Shown here one piece after another: positions 1 through 10,500 of a DNA stretch of 42,557 nt (the first letter of the stretch is position 1; each line of letters starts with the position of its first letter). The DNA is taken from assembly GCA_027059605.1 (NCBI GenBank), contig JALSZC010000128.1:1-42557 (forward strand), read 5' to 3'. Below the pieces are notes generated by a model. The model had not been told where the DNA came from and did no database searches. It was given only the letters and a program-made list of their open reading frames with translations. The position numbers were made by a program, and so were the translations under genes. The DNA comes from Ghiorsea sp. Lineage in GTDB: Bacteria; Pseudomonadota; Zetaproteobacteria; Mariprofundales; Mariprofundaceae.

Positions 1-766
1 ATAGCCCCAAAAGTGTAATCATAGGTAAAAGCGCATTTTTTAGTGCTAGACGGTAGTGAATAGCTGTTTCCGAAACACCCATGGCGCGGGCGGTGGTAAT
101 ATATTCGCTGCGAATCACATCCAACATGCCTGTACGCATAAAGCGAGACATGCCCGCAAGCCCACCGATAGCGGAGACAAACACAGGCAAAATAAGGTGC
201 TTTAAGAGGTCGAGCTGTTGTTCTAGCCAACCCATTTGTTGCCAGTCGTAGTCATGTATGCCTGAGATGGGTAGCAGTTGCATGTTTACACCCAATGCCA
301 TCATGAGCAAAAGCCCCAGCCAAAAGGAGGGGATGGCAAAGGCTAGGAAGACAAACACGGTTAAACTGCGGTCCAACCATGAATCTTTGCGTACAGCAGA
401 GACTACGCCAATAGGTACGGCAACAATAAGAATCAATGCCATGGCAAGTATGTTAATCCAAAGGGTGACGGGTAAACGCTCAGTGATTTTATCCAGTACA
501 GGACGACCATCCGCAGAAAAGGAGTTACCAAAATCAAAGGTAGCAAGCCTGCTTAACCAATCAAAATACTGAATATATAAGGGTTTATCCAACCCATAAA
601 ACGAGCGTAGGCGCTCAATATCTTGGGCGGATACTTTGGGGTCAAAAGCTTGACCAACCACGGATGGTTCACCCGGAGCAAGGTGCATCATGCCAAAGGA
701 GATGATGGTAATGCCCAGAAGCAGGGGAATCATGCCCATCAGACGTTTGAGTGCGTAAGCTTTCAT
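1..766 (-). CDS. ABC transporter permease, DppB/OppB type (C-terminus runs off the window)
   Basis: Manual reverse-strand translation from ATG at 766: MKAYALKRLMGMIPLLLGITIISFGMMHLAPGEPSVVGQAFDPKVSAQDIERLRSFYGLDKPLYIQYFDWLSRLATFDFGNSFSADGRPVLDKITERLPVTLW, typical of dipeptide/oligopeptide permeases. No in-window stop, so not in the ORF track. Confidence 0.85.
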   Translation of the reverse strand, partial: MKAYALKRLMGMIPLLLGITIISFGMMHLAPGEPSVVGQAFDPKVSAQDIERLRSFYGLDKPLYIQYFDWLSRLATFDFGNSFSADGRPVLDKITERLPVTLWINILAMALILIVAVPIGVVSAVRKDSWLDRSLTVFVFLAFAIPSFWLGLLLMMALGVNMQLLPISGIHDYDWQQMGWLEQQLDLLKHLILPVFVSAIGGLAGMSRFMRTGMLDVIRSEYITTARAMGVSETAIHYRLALKNALLPMITLLGL

Positions 767-818
767 GGCTGCAAGCGTAAGGGGGGATGGGGGGTTATGC
801 AATGTGCTAATAGTTTTT

Positions 819-885
819 GTCATTTCGACTGAAGCGCAGCGGGGTGGAGAAATCTAAGAGGTGCTTCGACTACGCTCAGCATGAC
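819..885. repeat. REP-like intergenic repeat (GTCATTTCGACTGAAGCGCAGCG ... GCTTCGACTACGCTCAGCATGAC)
   Basis: Imperfect inverted ends GTCAT...ATGAC. Sequence resembles repeats scattered in many bacterial genomes. Confidence 0.55.
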
Positions 886-897
886 ATTTATCTTTAT

Positions 898-1003
898 TTT
901 CTTTGTCATCAAAGAAACGAAGCATAAATCCGCAGGATAGCGGGTTTGCGCACTTTAGTGCGGAGCCTGCACTGAGAGGCATGGATGCCTCGAATCAAAG
1001 AAA
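898..1003. repeat. Multi-hairpin intergenic element
   Basis: Consecutive inverted repeats: TTTCTTTG/CAAAGAAA (898-917), CCGC/GCGG, GCACT/AGTGC, GAGGCAT/ATGCCTC (976-991), then a further CAAAGAAAA at 996. Confidence 0.5.
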
Positions 1004-1129
1004 ATGCCCTAAATAGCTGCGTGTTTCCTCATTAAAGGCTGGAAGTCGGGCGCAAAACAAAGCATGTGTTTTGCTTTATTCCCCTTCTTCCACCCTTTGC
1101 TTCGGCACAGCTATAGCAGGGGAAACCTC

Positions 1130-1155
1130 GTCATTCCCGCATAGGCGGGAATCCA
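1130..1155. repeat. Short palindromic repeat GTCATTCCCGCATAGGCGGGAATCCA
   Basis: Nearly identical to the first half of the repeat at 22452-22516. Confidence 0.6.
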
Positions 1156-1278
1156 CTTTATTTATTCCTTCGTGTGTTTCGTGGTTCATTGATGTTCCTC
1201 TGTATTCTTTGCGGTTTAATGCTTTTACTATAAAAGTGAATTGATGCAATATTTTTATATTTTTATAAGCTACGGCTT

Positions 1279-2211
1279 ATGTTGAAATCTTATGTATCTG
1301 AAAGCTGTGAACATGTAGCAAATTTACAGCTTTATTTGTCACAAACCTCGCATGATGAAGCCTATGCCAAGGTGGCAGCAGCGATTGAAGGTGCAAGGCT
1401 TGAAGTAACCTCTGCGGTTGAAGTGAATGGAGGTTGGAAGCTTGGCATTTATGGGCAAGGCTCAAGTGGTAAGTTTTTAAGCAAGCAATTTCGCAAACTA
1501 TCTGAAGAAATAGGTATTGATATTGCCTTTGTTGAAGCCAATCCCGTACCAAGCTTAGAAGCACCTGGTATTTTGTTTATGGATATGGATAGCACATTGA
1601 TTCAGTGCGAATGTATTGATGAAATTGCAGATTTCTTAGGTATCAAAAAAGATATTGCAGCTATTACACAGCAGGCCATGGAAGGTAAGTTGGACTTCTC
1701 GGAATCCTTGATTGCTAGGGTGAAGCTATTGGCAGGTTTGGATGAATCAGTGTTAAAACGTGTGTATGACGAACGTATCCGTTTGACCAAGGGTGCTGAA
1801 AACTTAATTAAAGCGGCTCATGAAGCGGGTTGGAAGGTTGGTTTGGTATCGGGTGGGTTCACTTATTTCACGGCTTTGTTACAAGAGCGTTTGGGCTTAG
1901 ATTTCGTGGCAGCCAATACTTTAGAAATTGTAGATGGTAAACTTACGGGGCGTGTGCTTGGTGATATTGTTGATGCCCAAGTAAAAAAAGAACTTTTAAA
2001 GCAACAAAGCGAAGCATGGGGCATTGATTTGGCGGCATCGGTAGCGTTGGGTGATGGGGCGAATGATTTGCCTATGTTAGAGACTGCTGGTGTGGGTATT
2101 GCCTTTCATGCTAAACCCAAAGTGCGTGAGCTTGCGCCGTATGCATTAAGTGATGGTGGTTTAGACCAAGCTTTACATTTACTTACCCCTTATGTTTCAG
2201 ATAACCCATAG
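1279..2211 (+). CDS. serB: Phosphoserine phosphatase
   Basis: HAD motif FMDMDSTLIQCECIDEIADFLG, plus LVSGGFTYF and ALGDGANDLPML. Confidence 0.93.
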   Translation: MLKSYVSESCEHVANLQLYLSQTSHDEAYAKVAAAIEGARLEVTSAVEVNGGWKLGIYGQGSSGKFLSKQFRKLSEEIGIDIAFVEANPVPSLEAPGILFMDMDSTLIQCECIDEIADFLGIKKDIAAITQQAMEGKLDFSESLIARVKLLAGLDESVLKRVYDERIRLTKGAENLIKAAHEAGWKVGLVSGGFTYFTALLQERLGLDFVAANTLEIVDGKLTGRVLGDIVDAQVKKELLKQQSEAWGIDLAASVALGDGANDLPMLETAGVGIAFHAKPKVRELAPYALSDGGLDQALHLLTPYVSDNP

Positions 2212-2224
2212 AGAGTGAAAAGAT

Positions 2225-2746
2225 ATGACGATTAGGCGAATATTGATTTATCCTGAAGACTGTTTAAAGCAGGTAGCAAAGCCTGTGAAAGTTTTTGATG
2301 ACCCAGCTTTGCACGAGTTGGTGCAGGATATGTTGGATACCATGTATGATGCACCAGGTGTAGGGCTTGCGGCACCGCAAGTTGGTGTGTCGTTGCGTGT
2401 GGCGGTTACTGATGTGGACTGGCGCAGTGAAGAAGCCGAAGGGAAGCGCAATCATAAAGTATGGATTAATCCTGAATTTCTTTGGAAAAGTGAAGAAACG
2501 GATGTGAATGAAGAAGGTTGTTTATCCCTTCCTGAAATTTATGGTGATGTGGAACGCCCGAATGCTGTACGCCTGCGTTGGTATGATTTGAATGGCAAAA
2601 AACACGAAGAAGATTTCACAGGTTTTCAAGCTGTGGCATTGCAACATGAGTTTGACCATTTGGATGGCAAGGTATTTATTGATTACTTTTCGCCGCTTAA
2701 ACGTAAAATGATTATCAAGAAGTTGAAGAAGAAGTACCTATCATGA
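2225..2746 (+). CDS. def: Peptide deformylase
   Basis: GVGLAAPQVG, EEGCLSLP and QHEFDHLDG motifs; followed by fmt with overlap. Confidence 0.95.
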   Translation: MTIRRILIYPEDCLKQVAKPVKVFDDPALHELVQDMLDTMYDAPGVGLAAPQVGVSLRVAVTDVDWRSEEAEGKRNHKVWINPEFLWKSEETDVNEEGCLSLPEIYGDVERPNAVRLRWYDLNGKKHEEDFTGFQAVALQHEFDHLDGKVFIDYFSPLKRKMIIKKLKKKYLS

Positions 2747-3681
2747 TTAAAGTGGTATTTGCAGGTACACCTGCATTTTCTGTGGGCTGTCTTGATGCTT
2801 TGATGGCTGCTGATGAAGTAGATGTGGTAGGTGTGGTATCTCAACCTGACCGTAAATCGGGTCGTGGCATGAAGCTTACCCCATCACCTGTGAAGAAAGC
2901 AGCCTTGGCAGCAGGTATTGATGTGATTACCCCTGAAAAACTACGGGATAATGATGAAGCCTTGCAATGGTTAAAAGAAAAAGACTGTGATGTGTTGGTG
3001 GTGGTGGCATTTGGCATGATTTTACCTGTGTCATGGCTAAAAACACCTAAAGTTGCGCCGATTAATGTACATGCATCCTTGCTGCCACGTTGGCGAGGGG
3101 CTGCGCCCATTGAACGCGCCTTGCTGGCTGGTGATAGTGAGACGGGTGTATGCATTATGCAGATGGAAGAAGGCTTGGATACAGGTGGTATATACCTTGA
3201 AAAACGTATCCCCATTACGCCTGAAAGCACAGGGCATGCTTTATGGTCAGAACTAGAAATTTTGGGTGCGCAAGCTTTGATAGAAAGCTTGCCTAAAATT
3301 GTTTCAGGTGAGCTACAAGCTAAACCCCAAGATGAAGATGGGGTGACTTATGCTAAGAAAATCACCAATGATGAGCGGGTGGTTGATTGGGCTTTAGATG
3401 CTGAATATATCGAGCGTTTAGTACGTTGTTTTACACCTAAACCAGGGGTACGCACATCCTATCAAGGTAAGATGCTTAAAATCATTGCGGGTGAAGTTCT
3501 TAGTGGTTCAAAACAACAATCAGCAGGTGTTGTGGTTGATGTTAAACAAGGTTTGGATGTAAGCTGTGGAAATGGTCAAGTCTATCGCATCACACAAATT
3601 CAACCTGAAGGTAAAAAAGCCATGAATGCGGCTGATTATTTGCGCGGCACTCAAATAAAAATTGGGGAAGTGCTGGCTTGA
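2743..3681 (+). CDS. fmt: Methionyl-tRNA formyltransferase
   Basis: HASLLPRWRGAAPIERALLAGD motif; adjacent to def. Confidence 0.96.
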   Translation: MIKVVFAGTPAFSVGCLDALMAADEVDVVGVVSQPDRKSGRGMKLTPSPVKKAALAAGIDVITPEKLRDNDEALQWLKEKDCDVLVVVAFGMILPVSWLKTPKVAPINVHASLLPRWRGAAPIERALLAGDSETGVCIMQMEEGLDTGGIYLEKRIPITPESTGHALWSELEILGAQALIESLPKIVSGELQAKPQDEDGVTYAKKITNDERVVDWALDAEYIERLVRCFTPKPGVRTSYQGKMLKIIAGEVLSGSKQQSAGVVVDVKQGLDVSCGNGQVYRITQIQPEGKKAMNAADYLRGTQIKIGEVLA

Positions 3682-4112
3682 AAAAAATTGGTATTGTGCT
3701 TACTGTTGAAAAGGGTGATGTGATTATTCGTGCGCAACGCGACTCATCATGTGGTTCATGTGCAGGTAAAGCAGCCTGCGGAACATTGGGTTCTTGGAAT
3801 CTTAAAGAAAAGAATAAAGATGACTTTGATATTCGTTTGCCCAATACTTTAAATGCCAAAGAAGGCGATATTGTGACGGTAGAAGTACCCGATCAATTGA
3901 TTTTAACAGCAAGTATGATGTTTTATGGTTATCCTGTATTGGCATTTTTGATTGTTGGTGCATTTGCTTTTCAGCTTGCCGAAAGCTTAGAATTATCTGG
4001 TGACTTGTTTTCAGCTATTGGTGGTTTGCTTGGTGCAGGTATAACATGGCTATGGTTAATGAAGCGATCTGAGTGTTTTGAAATGCCAAAAATGGTTGAA
4101 ATTCAAAAGTAA
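3678..4112 (+). CDS. RseC/MucC-family protein (SoxR-reducing / sigma-E regulator type)
   Basis: N-terminal CGSCAGKAACGT cysteine cluster followed by two TM segments; precedes a Do-family protease. Confidence 0.75.
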   Translation: MKKIGIVLTVEKGDVIIRAQRDSSCGSCAGKAACGTLGSWNLKEKNKDDFDIRLPNTLNAKEGDIVTVEVPDQLILTASMMFYGYPVLAFLIVGAFAFQLAESLELSGDLFSAIGGLLGAGITWLWLMKRSECFEMPKMVEIQK

Positions 4113-4219
4113 GAACCCAATATACAAAAAGATTGCCCCCGATTTCATAAAAGATTCATGTTGCGCTTTCAATGTTTTGCGTGCTTGAACTCATGACGAT
4201 AGGAATAAGGAGATAGACC

Positions 4220-5608
4220 TTGAAACAGATGATGAAACCTTTATTGATTGCAATGCTGATGCTGGTGTTGCCACATTTAAGTTATGCAATGCCAGATAGT
4301 TTTGCAGATTTGGCAGCAGAACAAAAAACTTCGGTGGTGAATATTAGTACCACGCAATATGCCAAAGCACCACAGTTGCAAATGCCATTTGGTCATATGC
4401 CAGGCTCGCCATTTGATGACTTTTTTCGCGGCTTTTTGGATCAAATGCCTAAACAAGAGCGTCATGCCTTAGGTACAGGTTTTATTCTTTCTAAAAAGGG
4501 TTATATTGTTACGAACAACCATGTGGTTAAAGATGCAGATGAAATTGTAGTGACTTTAAGTAATGGTCAGGAGCAAGAGGCTGAGTTGATTGGTACTGAC
4601 CCAAAATTAGATTTGGCGTTATTAAAAATTAAGGGCAATGGGTTAAGAGCCGTAAAACTTGGTGATTCCGATAAATTGCGTGTGGGTGATTGGGTAGTTG
4701 CTATTGGTAATCCTTTTGGTTTAGAACAAACTGTGACAGCAGGTATTGTATCGGCAAAAGGTAGGGTGATTGGTTCAGGGCCTTATGATGATTTTATTCA
4801 AACTGATGCCGCGATTAACCCTGGCAACTCAGGTGGTCCATTGTTTAATGTTGATGGTGAGCTTGTGGGTATCAATACAGCTATTTATTCACAAAGCGGT
4901 GGGAATAACGGTATTGGTTTTGCCATTCCGATTAATTTAGCAAAATCAGTATTTAAAGACTTGCGTGAAAATGGGCATGTGCAGCGGGCAAGGTTGGGTG
5001 TGCGTATTCAAGATGTAGATAAAGCAACCATGAAAGCATTGAATCTGCCTAACCGACAAGGTGCTTTGGTGCCTCAGGTTGAAGCAGGCTCTGCGGCTGA
5101 TAAAGCTGGTATTCAGGCTGGTGATGTGATTGTAGCAGTGGATGGCCAAGTGATTCATAAGGCACATGATTTACCAATTAAAATTGCACGTCATCAACCG
5201 GGTGATAGGGTGTTGGTGGAAGTGATTCGTAACGGTAAACGTAAAACAATTCCTGTGATTGTGGAAGAGATGCCTGATGATATGGCAGCACAAAAACAGC
5301 AGCAGAAAACATCGCTTGCTAAACATGGTATTTTGGTGCAACCCTTGACCAAAGCTTTGGCAGAACAACTGCGTACACGAAGTGATAAAGGGGTTGTTGT
5401 GAAGCAAGTTTTGCAAGGTTCGCCTGCAGCCCGAGCTGGTATACAACGTAATGATGTAATTTTACGTATCGATGGGCATGTAATTGATAGTGTTCGTACT
5501 TTTGAGAAGTATGCTAAAAATCTTAGCAAAGGGCATGCGTTACGTGTGCTTCTTGATAGGCGTGGAGACCAAGTTTTTGTGATTGTTGTGCCACCCAAGG
5601 CGAAATAA
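4220..5608 (+). CDS. Do-family periplasmic serine endoprotease (DegP/DegQ-like), trypsin domain + two PDZ
   Basis: TNNHVVKDAD, DLALLKIK, NPGNSGGPLFN catalytic motifs; signal peptide; two PDZ-like repeats. TTG start; ATG at 4229 is an alternative. Confidence 0.93.
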   Translation: MKQMMKPLLIAMLMLVLPHLSYAMPDSFADLAAEQKTSVVNISTTQYAKAPQLQMPFGHMPGSPFDDFFRGFLDQMPKQERHALGTGFILSKKGYIVTNNHVVKDADEIVVTLSNGQEQEAELIGTDPKLDLALLKIKGNGLRAVKLGDSDKLRVGDWVVAIGNPFGLEQTVTAGIVSAKGRVIGSGPYDDFIQTDAAINPGNSGGPLFNVDGELVGINTAIYSQSGGNNGIGFAIPINLAKSVFKDLRENGHVQRARLGVRIQDVDKATMKALNLPNRQGALVPQVEAGSAADKAGIQAGDVIVAVDGQVIHKAHDLPIKIARHQPGDRVLVEVIRNGKRKTIPVIVEEMPDDMAAQKQQQKTSLAKHGILVQPLTKALAEQLRTRSDKGVVVKQVLQGSPAARAGIQRNDVILRIDGHVIDSVRTFEKYAKNLSKGHALRVLLDRRGDQVFVIVVPPKAK

Positions 5609-5689
5609 TTTATTTTATCACAAATTGTGACATGAAAGAGCTGTTTCTTCTGTGATGATGTGTGTGGATAAAGATAGAATATTTTTAGG

Positions 5690-5717
5690 AAAGTACGGGC
5701 GGAGTGTCCGTACTTTT
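5690..5717 (+). terminator. Rho-independent terminator after degP/Q-like gene
   Basis: AAAGTACGG / CCGTACTTT stem followed by T. Confidence 0.6.
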
Positions 5718-5792
5718 CATTCGTAGCTTTGAAGATGAGCGTCCTTGTTGAGGACAGTGAGATTGTAGTATTAAGAAAGGCAAAAGAGGGAA

Positions 5793-8323
<2,531 letters not shown>

Positions 8324-8344
8324 CTTAAAAGGTAAGTAATAAAA

Positions 8345-8364
8345 AAGGCTTCCGAAGAAGCCTT
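8345..8364 (-). terminator. Rho-independent terminator for rpsT
   Basis: AAGGCTTC cgaa GAAGCCTT; T-run on the minus strand. Confidence 0.7.
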
Positions 8365-8387
8365 ATGAATATAATCAGTGGTTTGTA

Positions 8388-8654
8388 TTAAGCCTTGATT
8401 GTTTTGATTCTAGCATTCAAACGAGATACGCTACGTGACGCAGTTTTAGCGTGTAGAACACCTTTGCGACCAGCACGTGCTAACAATGACGTTGCTTTAA
8501 CCATAGCTTCATTGGCTGATTGTTGGTCGCCAGCTTCAATTGCTTGGTGTACGCGTTTAATTGCTGTACGCATAGTAGATTTTTGAGCGCGGTTTTTATC
8601 GCGTTTTTTGATGTCTTGACGGGCGCGTTTTAAAGCTGAAACATGATTAGCCAA
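8388..8654 (-). CDS. rpsT: 30S ribosomal protein S20
   Basis: MANHVSALKRARQDIKKRDKNRAQKSTMRTAIKRV; 88 aa. Confidence 0.97.
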   Translation of the reverse strand: MANHVSALKRARQDIKKRDKNRAQKSTMRTAIKRVHQAIEAGDQQSANEAMVKATSLLARAGRKGVLHAKTASRSVSRLNARIKTIKA

Positions 8655-8823
8655 TTTGTAGTTCTCCTGAGTGCTAATGAAAGCAATACTTATATATAGT
8701 TCAAGTCTAAATTTTCGCGAAATATACTTCGCAGTATCTTAGTGTCAATAGTGGAATGTGTGGTTTCATGTAATTTTAATAATTGCTGGACGAGCTTGTT
8801 TGTTGCGGTTATAAATCCGCCCC

Positions 8824-9489
8824 ATGAAAAAAGTAATTATAGCACCCTCAATTTTATCGGCAGATTTTGCCAACCTAGAAAAAGAAATTAAAGCCATCGA
8901 TGAAGGTGGTTGTGATTGGGTTCACGTTGATGTCATGGATGGTACATTTGTGCCACCTATCACCATTGGCGATAATATCGTGAAAGCCATTCGTCCACAT
9001 ACTAAAAAAGTCTTGGATGTTCACCTAATGGTTGAGCATCCAGAAACACAGGTTGAAGCTTTCGCTAAAGCTGGAGCGGATATGATTACCGTGCATCAAG
9101 AGGTATGTGTGCACTTAGAGCGTACGTTACAACTGATTCGATCTTTAGGTTGTAAGGCTGGTGTTGCGCTTTGTCCTTCAACGCCAGTTTCAACAATAAA
9201 AAATGTATTACATTGCACGGATTTGATTTTATTGATGAGTGTAAACCCTGGTTATGGCGGGCAGTCATACATTCATGCGGTTACAGATAAAATTAAAGAA
9301 GCGCGTGCGATGTTGGACGCTGCTGGTTCAAGTGCCTTTTTGCATGTGGATGGTGGTGTGAGTCCGAAAACGATTGAAGAAGTTTCTGGCGCAGGTGCAG
9401 ACTGCTTTGTAGCAGGTTCGGCGGTGTATAATACGCCAGATTATGCAGCAGCGATTGCTGAGCTTAGAGGCATAGCGTCCCAAGTATAA
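8824..9489 (+). CDS. rpe: Ribulose-phosphate 3-epimerase
   Basis: APSILSADFANL, WVHVDVMDGTFVPPITIG, MSVNPGYGGQSYI, VDGGVSPKT. Confidence 0.97.
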   Translation: MKKVIIAPSILSADFANLEKEIKAIDEGGCDWVHVDVMDGTFVPPITIGDNIVKAIRPHTKKVLDVHLMVEHPETQVEAFAKAGADMITVHQEVCVHLERTLQLIRSLGCKAGVALCPSTPVSTIKNVLHCTDLILLMSVNPGYGGQSYIHAVTDKIKEARAMLDAAGSSAFLHVDGGVSPKTIEEVSGAGADCFVAGSAVYNTPDYAAAIAELRGIASQV

Positions 9490-9513
9490 ATTAACATATA
9501 TTAATATTTTATC

Positions 9514-9546
9514 ATGTAAAAAAAGCTTGTTTTATAAGCCTTTTTT
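9514..9546 (+). terminator. Rho-independent terminator after rpe
   Basis: AAAAAAAGCTTgttttatAAGCCTTTTTT stem with one bulge and T-run. Confidence 0.55.
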
Positions 9547-9723
9547 ATTTTTTGGTAGAGATATATGAATACAGATTAAAAGTAAGGTTATTTTTTTCTT
9601 GCCTAATCTGTTTGGTTTTGTAACTTGCGCACACATGATTTTGGTGACTATGTTACATTGGTTTTATTGGTTGACTGGTCAAGTTTATTTTTGCTGTTTT
9701 TTGAATAGGGGAGAGTTTATTAT

Positions 9724-10473
9724 ATGTTTCACTTGAAGAAAAAAGATATGGGGCGTTTTGCTATTATGTTGTTGGCATTGCCTTTAATGATGTTGTTTGC
9801 TGCAGAGGCTTATGCTGATGATGTAAGCAATGCGCCGCAACCATTTGAGTTTCCGCATGCTAGACATGCTGGAAAATTTAAAATTAATTGTATGTACTGT
9901 CATAGTGGGGCGCGTCGTAGTAAGGTGGCGGGTATTCCTCCTGTGGCAAAATGTATTGGTTGTCACTCTAACCTTCCTTCAGTGCGTGAAACGCCTCGTA
10001 TTAAGAGGCTCTTCTCATATTGGGAAAAGAAAGAGCCTATCCCTTGGTTGAAGGTTCATGATTTGCCTGATTTTGTTGAGTTTAATCATAAACGTCATGT
10101 GCAGCGTTTTATCTTTAAGGATGGTCGCTCTACACAACAAACATGTGGTATGTGTCACGGTGATGTAAAAACATTTTCTGTAGGTCGTAAAGTTAAGCCG
10201 CTAACTATGGGTTGGTGCTTAAGTTGTCATGAACAATTCCAAGGTGAGTCTGATATTGGTTTGCCTATGCCTGCAAAACGTTGGATGATTCCAGTTGCAG
10301 CAACAGACAAGCCTATTTTAGATGTTAAACATCCGCAGCCAGCAGTGCTTGACCCTGAGCACCCAGTCACGATGAAGGCATCAGATATTAAGATTATGAC
10401 TGAAAAACTGCCTAAATCTTTGAAAGAGAAGTTTGCCCGTGCGCCACATGATTGTTGGCAATGTCACAAGTAA
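9724..10473 (+). CDS. actA: Alternative complex III subunit ActA, pentaheme cytochrome c
   Basis: Five CXXCH motifs (CMYCH, CIGCH, CGMCH, CLSCH, CWQCH), N-terminal hydrophobic anchor; first gene of the act locus. Confidence 0.93.
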   Translation: MFHLKKKDMGRFAIMLLALPLMMLFAAEAYADDVSNAPQPFEFPHARHAGKFKINCMYCHSGARRSKVAGIPPVAKCIGCHSNLPSVRETPRIKRLFSYWEKKEPIPWLKVHDLPDFVEFNHKRHVQRFIFKDGRSTQQTCGMCHGDVKTFSVGRKVKPLTMGWCLSCHEQFQGESDIGLPMPAKRWMIPVAATDKPILDVKHPQPAVLDPEHPVTMKASDIKIMTEKLPKSLKEKFARAPHDCWQCHK

Positions 10474-10500
10474 GCTGTCTGGTATTTAAGGAGATTTGAG

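Noticed and set aside
258-832. Plus-strand ORFs 258..572 and 623..832
   Set aside because: They are antisense to a convincing DppB/OppB-like permease on the minus strand (ATG at 766).
1277-1564. Numerous antisense or alternate-frame ORFs across the track (e.g. 1277..1564 -, 5194..5598 -, 11860..12297 -, 26816..27388 +, 29571..29912 -)
   Set aside because: All lie opposite strongly identified genes and have low-complexity or implausible protein composition.
4113-4219. Sigma-E-type promoter before the degP/Q-like gene (GAACTC at about 4187)
   Set aside because: Too close to the start codon and no convincing -10; not supported.
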